DNA of 64,000 nt from JBOCEF01 sp047610385 (GTDB lineage: Bacteria; Pseudomonadota; Alphaproteobacteria; Rhodobacterales; Rhodobacteraceae): assembly GCA_047610385.1 (NCBI GenBank), contig JBLGAC010000004.1, positions 62,001 through 126,000 of the forward strand, given 5' to 3'. Under the pieces are notes generated by a model, which worked only from the letters and a program-made list of their open reading frames with translations, was not told the DNA's origin and searched no databases. This document shows positions 8,946 to 16,701 of the stretch, piece after piece; the first letter of the stretch is position 1; every line of letters starts with the position of its first letter. The position numbers and the translations under genes are program-made.

Positions 8946-9970
8946 TCCACCCCTCCGTTTCTGTCGGTCAGCCTGCGGATGCTGTCGAGCAGCTCCGGAT
9001 CAGGCGATTCGATCAGCTTCACTGCCTTGCGGCCCTCGAAGGCACCGAGCCGGCCAATCGCAAACGGCCGATCAGAATCGCCTCCTTCGAAACTCAGCTC
9101 AATGCGGCCGCGGCTGCCGGCGGGCAGTGGGATCAACGCTCCCGGTTGCAGCGCCGCCAGATCGGCCACACTCATGTCTGCGCGGTGCATGATCGCGCGC
9201 AGACGCGCCGGTGCCTGGCGCGCGGCCTGAGACATGCGTGCGGTCCAGATGTCGGTTTGCTGTTCCGCTTCAGCCGCGACCGAATTGGGATCGATCCCGG
9301 CCTGATAGGCGTCGAGCACCGAGAGCGGCAGCACCAGGTCAAAATTGCCCGACCGGGCGGCCTCTCCCACGTCAAGGCTCAGCCGCAGGACCAGCACATC
9401 CGAATGCTCCGGCGCGATCCGCACCATGGTGACGTGCTGCTCAAAATGGTTGAGCTTCATGGTTGAGTTCAGCGCGGTGCCCAGGTTCAGTCGCATCGAC
9501 GCATCGAAGGCCGCCAGCACCGCATTGATGAAATCTGAGCACAGCGCGCAGTCGACCTGCGTGATAGACCGCATGGTCGGCATCGGCGCCTGCGCGGGAT
9601 CGCCTCCCATGCGCAGATCGACGATGTGAAAGATCAGGTCGGTGGATACGTTGATCAGGGCCTGGTTCTTTGAGCCCTTCACGTTCAGCACCGCGATCAT
9701 CGCCGGCACCTGGATATCCTCCAGCACGCGGGACAGTTTGCGCACTTCGCAATCGATCACGATCGCGCCGACGATGGTGCGCAGCAGTGGGCGCAGCTTC
9801 TCATCCACGATCATCGCGAAATGCTCGCCGATTTCTTCGATGCGCGGAATAGGCGCGCGGCCCACACGGGCGCCGCTGATTTTTCGCGCAAGTACGTTTT
9901 GGCCGGTCTCGGACATAATTTGGGAATCCCCGCTTCGTTGAGAAGCATCCTCAGCCGGTTTCGTTTCCAT
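8942..9970 (-). CDS. FliM-like flagellar motor switch protein
   Basis: 342 residues. The middle part resembles the FliM core (EEIGEHFAMIVDEKLRPLLRT, then LRMGGDPAQAP in place of the FliM GGxG loop). The last 80 residues look like a FliN/SpoA surface-presentation domain (LQPGALIPLPAGSRGRIEL, FAIGRLGAFEGRKAVKLIE). The N-terminal EIDALL-type peptide by which FliM binds CheY-P is not visible. The ATG at 9970 has a weak ribosome site; an internal ATG at 9919 follows GGGGAT and may be the true start. First gene of the che operon. No other switch or basal-body gene is in view. Confidence 0.82.
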   Translation of the reverse strand: METKPAEDASQRSGDSQIMSETGQNVLARKISGARVGRAPIPRIEEIGEHFAMIVDEKLRPLLRTIVGAIVIDCEVRKLSRVLEDIQVPAMIAVLNVKGSKNQALINVSTDLIFHIVDLRMGGDPAQAPMPTMRSITQVDCALCSDFINAVLAAFDASMRLNLGTALNSTMKLNHFEQHVTMVRIAPEHSDVLVLRLSLDVGEAARSGNFDLVLPLSVLDAYQAGIDPNSVAAEAEQQTDIWTARMSQAARQAPARLRAIMHRADMSVADLAALQPGALIPLPAGSRGRIELSFEGGDSDRPFAIGRLGAFEGRKAVKLIESPDPELLDSIRRLTDRNGGVE

Positions 9971-10042
9971 CCGCTTAAGCCTGAATCTTCGACTGGCTTT
10001 AGGGGGCCCGATGCGTGCGCTGAGGGGGGCAGCATGCCTTTG

Positions 10043-10065
10043 AAACCGTTGTGTAGAAACGGTTT
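10043..10065. promoter_or_regulatory. Inverted repeat in the fliM-like/motB divergent region
   Basis: AAACCGTT, seven bases, then AACGGTTT: a perfect 8-bp inverted repeat in the 223-base gap between two divergent motility genes. Just downstream, GGTCAAAAAAA occurs twice (about 10069 and 10107). Either could be a regulator site; no known motility promoter consensus was recognised. Confidence 0.4.
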
Positions 10066-10193
10066 AGTGGTCAAAAAAATATCAATCTGCGGCGCGCCGT
10101 CGCGGTCAAAAAAAATGCTTTGCCGAAACCCCAGCGTAACCAGACGTCCCGTATTCCGGGTTCAGGGTGAGTTGCGTTAAAGGAGCGAGCGTC

Positions 10194-11048
10194 ATGGCGG
10201 ATGCTGGAATTACAATCATCAAGCGAAAGAAGGTCGTGGCTGGGGGAGGCCATCATGGCGGCGCGTGGAAAGTCGCCTATGCTGATTTCGTCACCGCGAT
10301 GATGGCCTTCTTCCTTCTTCTGTGGCTGCTGAACGCCACGTCTGAGGAACAGAAAAAAGGGCTCGCGGAATATTTCGACCCCAAAATCCCGATCGCGCGC
10401 ATCTCAGGCGGTGGGTCGGGCGCCTTTGGTGGTGACAGTGTTTTTTCTGAGGAAACCCTGAGCCAGAGCGGTCGGGGCGCCGAAGCGGTCGCCTCCACCG
10501 AGGCTGAGCAGGCGCGTGGTGACAGCGGCACGGCCGACGGCGCCGACACGGGAGAGACCCCGGGCGAGGCCGCCGATCCGCTGGAGCAGGTGTCCGAAGT
10601 CTTTAAAGGCATGCGCGGGGAAAGCGACGTCGCTGACGAGCTGCTTCGCCACATCCGCACCCGCGTCACCGACGAAGGCCTGGTGATTGAGCTGTTCGAC
10701 ACCGAGGAACACCCGTTGTTTGAGCGTGGAAAAGCCGATCTGACCCCGCGCATGACCGCACTGCTGACGATGGTCGGGCAGGTTGTGGCGCTGCTGGAGA
10801 ATGAGGTTGCGATCGCAGGCCACACTGATTCGGCGCCGTTCCGCTCTGCCGGGTATGGGAATTGGGAGCTGTCCTCAGACCGTGCCCAAGCCGCGCGCCG
10901 TGCGCTGACCGTGGCAGGGATGCCTGCTGAACGCATCGCCCGCGTCGTCGGCAAGGCGGACCGTGATCTGGCCGCACCAGAAAACCCGATGGACCCGAGC
11001 AACCGGCGCATTGAGGTGACGATTCTGCGCAGTGACGTGACGCGCTGA
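10194..11048 (+). CDS. motB: MotB-type flagellar stator protein
   Basis: Stator subunit that anchors to peptidoglycan and helps form the ion channel. Of 284 residues, the cytoplasmic N-terminus is basic (IIKRKKVVAGGGHHGGAW). The single membrane helix AYADFVTAMMAFFLLLWLL contains the conserved Asp (AYAD) used for ion conduction. An Ala/Gly/Glu-rich linker of about 80 residues leads to the OmpA-like domain (VAIAGHTDSAPF, LSSDRAQAARRAL, DPSNRRIEVTIL). The ATG at 10194 follows AAAGGAG. No motA lies beside it, so the partner must be elsewhere. Confidence 0.93.
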   Translation: MADAGITIIKRKKVVAGGGHHGGAWKVAYADFVTAMMAFFLLLWLLNATSEEQKKGLAEYFDPKIPIARISGGGSGAFGGDSVFSEETLSQSGRGAEAVASTEAEQARGDSGTADGADTGETPGEAADPLEQVSEVFKGMRGESDVADELLRHIRTRVTDEGLVIELFDTEEHPLFERGKADLTPRMTALLTMVGQVVALLENEVAIAGHTDSAPFRSAGYGNWELSSDRAQAARRALTVAGMPAERIARVVGKADRDLAAPENPMDPSNRRIEVTILRSDVTR

Positions 11049-11074
11049 ACCGGCCGCTGGTGGGGATGAACGCG

Positions 11075-11109
11075 AAACGGCCCCGACCGCAGCCCGGCCG
11101 GGGCCGTTT
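11075..11109. terminator. Bidirectional hairpin between motB and the sulfotransferase gene
   Basis: A perfect 11-bp stem, AAACGGCCCCG paired with CGGGGCCGTTT, loop of 13 bases. It sits between convergent genes 27 bases after the motB stop and 14 bases before the end of the minus-strand gene. Arms end in AAA/TTT, so it could act in both directions. Confidence 0.75.
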
Positions 11110-11122
11110 CATGCGCCGCGGA

Positions 11123-11785
11123 TCACAGTCGCGCGAAGCCGAAACGCTCAAAATCCTCGGCATACGCCTCATGCACCAGATCCAGCACCGCACGTGACAG
11201 GCGGGAGACGTCATAAGGCGCGCCCCCCCGATGCGGGGTCTGGTTCAGCCGCTGCGCCCGGCTGCCCAGCAGCGTGGTGATACGCTCGGGCCAATGCTCC
11301 GGCGTCTCAAGCCGGGCGATGTCGGTCAGCACCTGCGCGCCATTGAGCGTGAAAAACGCGCTTTGTGGCAGAAAATGCGTCAACTTCACGTCGTTTTCGG
11401 CCGCGTGGGGGCGAAGTGCGCGCAGCGCGAAGCGGTTGAGCACGGAATAAAACACGTCCGGATCCTCACGCACCGAATCGCGCAGAATCGGCGTTGCCAG
11501 CGTCAGATGCTGCGAAAACGCTGAGCACAGGCGCTGATACGGATCGCGCACGAAGCCAAAGGAATAATACGTCTCAAATTTGCCGAACGTCTCAGGATGA
11601 TGGCGGCGGATCTGCGCGAGCGTCAGATGCATACGGTCCAGCTGTCGCCCTTGGGGCGGATATGGCCGCCAGCCGTCGAAGAACCCGCCCGAATCGTCCC
11701 TGGGCTTCAGCGCGGTGCGAAAGCTCATCCCACCAGCCTTGGGATTGTGCACAAAAATGAACCCATGGCGGTCGGACACGATCAT
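11123..11785 (-). CDS. Sulfotransferase family protein
   Basis: 220 residues. Near the N-terminus FIFVHNPKAGGMSF matches the PAPS 5'-phosphosulfate loop (FxFVHxPKxxGTS), and YSFGFVRDPYQRLCSAF matches the 3'-phosphate-binding segment. Such enzymes transfer sulfate from PAPS to glycans or other surface molecules. The ATG at 11785 follows AAAAAGG at good spacing; a long upstream extension of the same frame is rejected because it lies antisense to the next gene. The neighbouring glycosyltransferases suggest surface-glycan modification, possibly of flagellar or envelope glycans, but the substrate is unknown. Confidence 0.85.
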   Translation of the reverse strand: MIVSDRHGFIFVHNPKAGGMSFRTALKPRDDSGGFFDGWRPYPPQGRQLDRMHLTLAQIRRHHPETFGKFETYYSFGFVRDPYQRLCSAFSQHLTLATPILRDSVREDPDVFYSVLNRFALRALRPHAAENDVKLTHFLPQSAFFTLNGAQVLTDIARLETPEHWPERITTLLGSRAQRLNQTPHRGGAPYDVSRLSRAVLDLVHEAYAEDFERFGFARL

Positions 11786-11864
11786 GCGCAGGCCTTTTTG
11801 CAAAGCTGCGGCGCCAGCACCGCTGGGCCCTGAATGCCGCAGAATGCTTACCCACCAGTTAAAC

Positions 11865-12521
11865 ATGGCTCGCCTGAGCTTGATTAACCAAACCGCAAGA
11901 CGCGGCGGCGCACTGTTCCTCCATGCTGAACCCGTGAGGATGGAGGATTGCCCGATCGCCGACGCTGATGACGCTCTTGCGCCCGATCTGACCGGGGCGC
12001 CCGCCGCGCCGCGCCCTCTCGGCGCGCTGGACGACGCAATGGCGGCCCTATTTGCGCTGCCGCCGCGCACGCTGACCCAGCCGGGGGAGACGCTTGCCCC
12101 CGGCATTACTTTGCAGTTTCGCGGCGATTCGGGCCTTCGCGCCGGGCTTGGGGGCGGTGACGGGTTCGCTGTCACCTTGCATGATCGCGGCGACAGCCCT
12201 TGGTTCAGCCTCGAAATGGTGCTGCCGACAGAGGCTGTCCGCACATGCCGTTTCCTTGGGCTGCGGGTTGCGGGACACTGCATTGCGGGGGCAGTCACAC
12301 TCCGCCCCGTGCTGCGCCTGATGGCCGATGATGGCTGGCACGACGCCGAATTTGGCCGCGATCTGGCATTCACCTCAGCGCATGCGGAAAACCTCGCGCT
12401 TTTGTCGCTTGATGGGTTGGCAGGGCGTGAAACCGCGGTTGCCGCCACCTTGATCCTGTTCCTGCGCCAACGCGCCACCGATCTGCGCTTGACGCGGATC
12501 GATCCGTTCTGCGCGCATTGA
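11865..12521 (+). CDS. Unrecognised protein beside the glycosyltransferases
   Basis: About 218 residues from the ATG at 11865; an internal ATG at 11941 is an alternative and neither has a clear ribosome site. I do not recognise the family. The protein has no signal peptide or membrane segment. It has an Ala/Pro-rich first third, then what looks like a beta-rich body (GITLQFRGDSG, FAVTLHDRGDSPWFSLEM, HCIAGAVTLRPVLRL). It ends seven bases before the first glycosyltransferase gene, so it is probably co-transcribed with it. It may bind or present carbohydrate, but that is a guess from context. Confidence 0.6.
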   Translation: MARLSLINQTARRGGALFLHAEPVRMEDCPIADADDALAPDLTGAPAAPRPLGALDDAMAALFALPPRTLTQPGETLAPGITLQFRGDSGLRAGLGGGDGFAVTLHDRGDSPWFSLEMVLPTEAVRTCRFLGLRVAGHCIAGAVTLRPVLRLMADDGWHDAEFGRDLAFTSAHAENLALLSLDGLAGRETAVAATLILFLRQRATDLRLTRIDPFCAH

Positions 12522-12528
12522 AGGGCCG

Positions 12529-13536
12529 ATGATGTCGCCGCTTTTCACCATCGCGATCCCCGCGCATCAAGACTGTGCGGGGTTGGAGCGTTTGCTGGAC
12601 CGGCTTGCGGCCACCGGCACCGCGCTTGAGGTGATCGTGGTCGACGACGCATCCTCAGACGGCACGGATGCGATGCTGGCGGCGCGCAAGACGCCTGATC
12701 AGATCGCGCTGATTGTGCTGCGCAACGACGTCAATCTTGGTCCCGGCCCCAGCCGCAATCGCGCGATCGCGGTCGCGAGCGCTGAATTTCTGCTGTTTCT
12801 TGACGCAGATGACCTGATTCACCGCGATGCCTTCGCCTGTCTCGCCGATGCTTTGCCGCGCGCGGGTGCTGATTTTACCCTGTTCCGCCATCATCTTGCG
12901 ACCCGCGCGGACCGCCACTTCACCTACGCGATGTTGGCCCAGGATGAGGCCGCGTGGTCCGCCGCCCGCGCGCGCACCACGCAGTCAGGCGGGCTGACCG
13001 GATCGTTGCGGCCCCGGGACGCGCCAGACCTGATGGGCATGGTCAATTTCCCGTGGACGCGGCTGTTCCGCACCGAATTCCTGCGCGAAAATGCGCTCAG
13101 TTTTCCGGACCTGCGCCTGCACGAAGACGTGCCGTTCCACTGGGCTGCATGGCTCGCCGCCGACCGGTTCCATGTGCTCGACCACGCGCCGCCGCTGGTG
13201 CATCATTTCCAGCTGGAGGCCGGGGGCCGCGCCACCGACGCCGCCGACGCGCGGCGCCTCGATGCGTTCCGGGCACTGCACATGACGCTCGATGCCCAGC
13301 CGCGCCTGAACGATGATGCCGTGCCCGCTGAGATTTTCCGTAATTTCGCCACCAATCTCATGATCTGGGCGCTCACCCGGCTGTCGGGTGGCGATCTTGA
13401 GGCAGGCGCGCGCACCGAAGCCGCGCGCCTGCTGGACCGATTGGGCACCATTGCTGCGCGCCTCGACCAACCATGGCCTGGCCGCATCGACGTCACCCAG
13501 GCCCCGGGTCTGATGGGGGCGCGGATCCATGCCTGA
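12529..13536 (+). CDS. Family 2 glycosyltransferase (first of a pair)
   Basis: 335 residues with a GT-A fold at the N-terminus: FTIAIPAHQDCAGLERLL, VIVVDDASSDGTDAML and the DXD-type FLDADDLIHRDA. It would transfer a sugar from a nucleotide-sugar donor; acceptor and sugar are not predictable. No membrane segment is seen, so it probably acts on the cytoplasmic face. A later LRLHEDVPFHW block is shared in style with the next gene. ATG ATG occurs at the start, after GAAGGG. It overlaps the second glycosyltransferase by eight bases. Confidence 0.85.
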   Translation: MMSPLFTIAIPAHQDCAGLERLLDRLAATGTALEVIVVDDASSDGTDAMLAARKTPDQIALIVLRNDVNLGPGPSRNRAIAVASAEFLLFLDADDLIHRDAFACLADALPRAGADFTLFRHHLATRADRHFTYAMLAQDEAAWSAARARTTQSGGLTGSLRPRDAPDLMGMVNFPWTRLFRTEFLRENALSFPDLRLHEDVPFHWAAWLAADRFHVLDHAPPLVHHFQLEAGGRATDAADARRLDAFRALHMTLDAQPRLNDDAVPAEIFRNFATNLMIWALTRLSGGDLEAGARTEAARLLDRLGTIAARLDQPWPGRIDVTQAPGLMGARIHA

Positions 13537-14572
13537 CGGCCCCATGCCTGTCCCCTCTGGCCCGCGTGTGTCGGTGATCGTCACCGCCTGGAATGTCGCA
13601 CCTTATATTGAAACCGCGCTGCAATCGGTGCTCGACGCTGATCTCGATCGGCCTGAAATCATTGTGGTCGATGACGGCTCGTCGGATGAAACCTGCGCGC
13701 GCATTGACGCCGTGATGCGCCGCAATCAGGGCCGTGCGATCTGGCGCCCGGTTTATCTCGCTGGCAACACCCCGGGCGGCGTCGGTGCCGCGGCCAATAT
13801 CGGGTTGGACGAAGCCCATGGCGACATGGTCGTGTTCCTTGACGGTGACGACTGGCTGAACCCAGATGTTCTGCGCCGCGCGCTCGATCGGCTCGACGGG
13901 TCAGGCGCTGACATGCTGTTCTCCGATTGCCTCGATTTTCTGGCGCCGGAGGGGCGGATGGTCGGCTATCCCGACGCCCGGCTCTGGGCGATGGCCGAAG
14001 GCGCGCCGACCGCGCAGGCCCTGCGCAGCGCCTTGCTGCGGTTCGCGCCGATGCCGTGGCGCAAAATCTACCGCCGTGCTTTTCTGGAGCGGGAAAAGAT
14101 CCGCTTCCATGTCGGCGACTATTTTTTCGAAGACACGGTTCACCATTGGGACGCGGTGCTTGCGGCCCGCAAAATCACGCTGATGCGCGCGCCGCTTCAC
14201 ACCCACCGCGTCGGGTCTGAGGGGCAGACCATCGCGGGCAGGGGGCGCAAGTTTCTGGCCATCTTCGGGCATCACGACCGCATCCGCGAAAGCCTCGTGC
14301 GGCGCGATGCGCTTGCCGCCCACGAAGCCGACCTTGCGGCCTGGCTGATCCGCCATGCCTGGTGGGCGGTAGAGCGGATCGATGCTCCGGGCCTTTATGC
14401 GTTCTACGACACCGCGCGCCGCCGCTTTGCGGTGCACGATCCGGCCCAGCTTGATCTTGCGTTGCAGGACGCGCATCTCCCGCCGCGCGCCGCCGCGCTG
14501 CTCGCCGCGTTGATCCAAGGCGATCGAACGGCCTTCGCGGTGATGTTCGTGCAGGTGATGCTGCCCCGTTGA
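13529..14572 (+). CDS. Family 2 glycosyltransferase (second of a pair)
   Basis: 347 residues with VSVIVTAWNVAPYIETAL, EIIVVDDGSSDETCARI and VVFLDGDDWLNPD, the usual nucleotide-sugar and metal-binding elements of GT2 enzymes. The middle region has PMPWRKIYRRAFLEREKIRF and YFFEDTVHHWDAVLAA, resembling the preceding gene, so the pair may have arisen by duplication. The gene is the last of the small glycan cluster; the intergenic region before the TetR gene follows, beginning with an operator-like repeat two bases after its stop codon. Confidence 0.85.
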   Translation: MPDGPMPVPSGPRVSVIVTAWNVAPYIETALQSVLDADLDRPEIIVVDDGSSDETCARIDAVMRRNQGRAIWRPVYLAGNTPGGVGAAANIGLDEAHGDMVVFLDGDDWLNPDVLRRALDRLDGSGADMLFSDCLDFLAPEGRMVGYPDARLWAMAEGAPTAQALRSALLRFAPMPWRKIYRRAFLEREKIRFHVGDYFFEDTVHHWDAVLAARKITLMRAPLHTHRVGSEGQTIAGRGRKFLAIFGHHDRIRESLVRRDALAAHEADLAAWLIRHAWWAVERIDAPGLYAFYDTARRRFAVHDPAQLDLALQDAHLPPRAAALLAALIQGDRTAFAVMFVQVMLPR

Positions 14573-14573
14573 T

Positions 14574-14593
14574 CCTTGAACCAACGTTCGTTC
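14574..14593. promoter_or_regulatory. Operator-like site 1 for the adjacent TetR regulator
   Basis: CCTTGAACCAACGTTCGTTC closely matches site 2 at 14706-14726 (CCTTGAAC, one or two variable bases, AACGTTC, one base, TTC). It lies right after the glycosyltransferase stop and 183 bases upstream of the TetR start codon. Confidence 0.5.
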
Positions 14594-14705
14594 TCGCCGC
14601 GCGGGTGCCCCGGTTCAGCCCGCTCTGACGCCGGGCGCGCGGCGCTCGGCCAAACGGGAGCGGCCGCAAGGCCTGTGACGGGCGGGCGGGCCTGCGCCAG
14701 AAAAT

Positions 14706-14726
14706 CCTTGAACTGAACGTTCATTC
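14706..14726. promoter_or_regulatory. Operator-like site 2 upstream of the TetR gene and leucine operon
   Basis: Contains the perfect palindrome TGAACGTTCA (14714-14723), flanked by TTGAAC on the left and TTCAA on the right, so the whole site is nearly symmetric. It lies 30 bases upstream of the TetR start codon, a typical place for an autoregulatory TetR operator. Confidence 0.65.
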
Positions 14727-14734
14727 AATTCTAT

Positions 14735-14751
14735 CCTCCGCACCACGGAGG
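14735..14751 (+). promoter_or_regulatory. Small hairpin covering the TetR ribosome-binding site
   Basis: CCTCCG pairs with CGGAGG across a five-base loop; the right arm is the ribosome-binding sequence of the gene starting at 14757. The fold could limit translation of the regulator, but a 6-bp stem may also be chance. Confidence 0.35.
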
Positions 14752-14756
14752 ATCCT

Positions 14757-15395
14757 ATGGCCAGACGAACCGGCTCCAACGGTGCCCAGACAGCTGAGAC
14801 TTTGCGCCGCGCAGCCCTGACGCTGTTCGCCCGGCACGGCTATGCCGCCGTGTCCATGCGCATGATCGCGGCTGAGGTCGGGGTCCAGCCCGGTGCGCTC
14901 TACAACTACATGGGCTCCAAGCAGGATCTGCTTCGCGACCTGATGGTCAGCCACATGGAAGAACTTCTGGCGGCATGGACCGCGCGCGCCCCCGACCCCG
15001 ACCCGGTTGTGGCGCTAAGGGCCTTCGTGCGCTTTCACATCCGCCACCATATCGGGCGCGAAGACGCGGTTTTCATTTCGTACATGGAGCTGCGCAACCT
15101 TGAGCCTGACAATTTCGCCGCCGTCCACGCCCTGCGTGGGGCCTACGAATCCGCCCTGCGCGTGATCCTCGAAGACGGCGCCGCGCAAGGCGTGCTCCAC
15201 GCGCCCGACGCCCCCGTGGCGACGCGCGCGATCATTTCGATGCTGACCGGCGTGACCAATTGGTTCCGCGGCAGCGGGCGGCTTTCCGCTGACGACATCG
15301 AAGACATTTACACCGATATGACGCTGCGCGCGGTCTCGCCGACCGCCAAAGGCGCGATCCACCAGGGAGAAGACCCATGTTCCACGCATCCATGA
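14757..15395 (+). CDS. TetR-family regulator of the leucine-degradation operon
   Basis: 212 residues. The N-terminal helix-turn-helix is clear: AALTLFARHGYAAVSMRMIAAEVGVQPGALYNY, followed by GSKQDLLRDLM. The C-terminal part is the ligand-binding region. GGAGGA precedes the ATG. It overlaps the start of the isovaleryl-CoA dehydrogenase gene, so it is first in that operon. Repression relieved by an acyl-CoA intermediate is the usual pattern for such regulators and is inferred here. Two matching operator-like sites lie upstream. Confidence 0.88.
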   Translation: MARRTGSNGAQTAETLRRAALTLFARHGYAAVSMRMIAAEVGVQPGALYNYMGSKQDLLRDLMVSHMEELLAAWTARAPDPDPVVALRAFVRFHIRHHIGREDAVFISYMELRNLEPDNFAAVHALRGAYESALRVILEDGAAQGVLHAPDAPVATRAIISMLTGVTNWFRGSGRLSADDIEDIYTDMTLRAVSPTAKGAIHQGEDPCSTHP

Positions 15396-16540
15396 ACTTC
15401 GCGCTCGGCGACGACATCGAAGGCCTGCGCGACGCCACCCATCGCTGGGCGCAGGAAAAGGTCCGCCCACTGGCCGCTGAGATCGACAAATCCAACAAAT
15501 TCCCTGCACATCTGTGGAAAGAAATGGGCGACATGGGCCTGCTCGGTGTCACGGTGGCTGAAGAATACGGTGGCCTCGGCCTTGGATACCTTGCGCATTC
15601 AGTGGCGGTTGAGGAAGTGTCCCGCGCCTCGGCCTCAGTCGGGCTGTCATACGGCGCGCATTCCAACCTGTGCGTCAACCAGATCAGCCTGAACGGCACG
15701 CTGGAGCAGAAGGCGCAGTATCTGCCCAAGTTGATTTCGGGTGAACATGTCGGCGCGCTTGCGATGTCTGAGGCAGGCGCCGGATCGGACGTCGTGTCGA
15801 TGAAGCTGCGCGCCGACAAGCGCAACGACCGCTATGTGCTGAACGGCACGAAATACTGGATCACCAACGGCCCGGACGCTGACACGCTGGTGGTCTATGC
15901 CAAGACTGACCCTGCGGCGGGCGCGCGCGGCATGACTGCGTTTTTGGTTGAAAAGACCATGAAAGGCTTCAGCACCTCGGCGCATTTTGACAAGATGGGC
16001 ATGCGCGGGTCCAACACCGCTGAGCTGATCTTCGAAGATGTCGAAGTCCCGTTCGAAAACGTGCTGGGCGAAGAAGGCGGCGGCGTCAAAGTGCTGATGT
16101 CCGGCCTTGATTACGAACGCGTTGTGCTGTCAGGCATTGGCGTCGGGCTGATGCATGCCTGCCTCGACGAAATCATGCCGTATATGCATGAACGCAAGCA
16201 GTTCGGCCAAAAGATTGGCGATTTCCAGCTGATGCAGGGCAAGATCGCCGACATGTACACGGCGATGAACACCAGCCGCGCCTATCTTTACGCCGTCGCG
16301 GCGGCCTGCGATCGCGGGCAGGTCACGCGCCAGGATGCGGCGGCCTGCGTGCTCTATTGCTCGGAACAGGCGATGCAGCAGGCGACCCAGGCGGTGCAGG
16401 CCATGGGCGGGGCGGGCTTTATGAATGACAGCCCGGTCAGCCGCATGATGCGCGACGCCAAGCTGATGGAAATCGGCGCTGGCACCTCAGAAATCCGCCG
16501 TATGCTGTGCGGGCGCGAATTGATGAAGGCGACGGCCTGA
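15377..16540 (+). CDS. liuA: Isovaleryl-CoA dehydrogenase
   Basis: Flavin enzyme oxidising isovaleryl-CoA to 3-methylcrotonyl-CoA in leucine breakdown. The 387-residue length is normal for acyl-CoA dehydrogenases. Visible signatures are AMSEAGAGSDVVSM and YWITNGPDADTLVVYAKTD (FAD/substrate region), GLDYERVVLSGIGVGLM with the catalytic Glu region of the isovaleryl group, and the C-terminal QAMGGAGFMNDSPVSR. The ATG at 15377 follows GGGAGA; an ATG at 15392 overlapping the TetR stop as ATGA is an alternative. Assignment to isovaleryl-CoA is strengthened by the carboxylase genes that follow. Confidence 0.92.
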   Translation: MFHASMNFALGDDIEGLRDATHRWAQEKVRPLAAEIDKSNKFPAHLWKEMGDMGLLGVTVAEEYGGLGLGYLAHSVAVEEVSRASASVGLSYGAHSNLCVNQISLNGTLEQKAQYLPKLISGEHVGALAMSEAGAGSDVVSMKLRADKRNDRYVLNGTKYWITNGPDADTLVVYAKTDPAAGARGMTAFLVEKTMKGFSTSAHFDKMGMRGSNTAELIFEDVEVPFENVLGEEGGGVKVLMSGLDYERVVLSGIGVGLMHACLDEIMPYMHERKQFGQKIGDFQLMQGKIADMYTAMNTSRAYLYAVAAACDRGQVTRQDAAACVLYCSEQAMQQATQAVQAMGGAGFMNDSPVSRMMRDAKLMEIGAGTSEIRRMLCGRELMKATA

Positions 16541-16590
16541 GCCTGGGCACGAAGGCTCAGGCCCCAGTGCCGCCGCCAAGGAGAACCGCC

Positions 16591-16701
16591 ATGATCGCCC
16601 GTCAAACTCTTGGCACCACTGCGCTGTGCCTTGTCGATCAGCGCGGCCATCTCTCGCACCGTCGATCTGCGCATGTATCAGCGCGAAGGATACTGACATG
16701 A
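16591..16701 (+). CDS. Possible 36-residue small protein between ivd and mccB
   Basis: ATG at 16591 is preceded by AAGGAG at ideal spacing, a stronger site than that of many neighbours. The 36-codon frame ends in a TGA that overlaps the mccB ATG as ATGA, the coupling pattern used elsewhere in this operon. The peptide starts MIARQTLGTTALCLVDQ and becomes basic and Ser/His/Arg-rich toward its end. I recognise no family. It may be a real small protein, or a leader whose translation opens the mccB start; without conservation data either remains open. Confidence 0.5.
   Translation: MIARQTLGTTALCLVDQRGHLSHRRSAHVSARRILT

Noticed and set aside
10043..10193. CtrA-type or sigma-54-type promoter before motB
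   Set aside because: No TTAA-N7-TTAA or TGGCAC-N5-TTGC pattern could be made out.
11786..12478. N-terminal extension of the sulfotransferase frame
   Set aside because: Antisense to the 11865 gene, low-complexity, and the ATG at 11785 has a good ribosome site.
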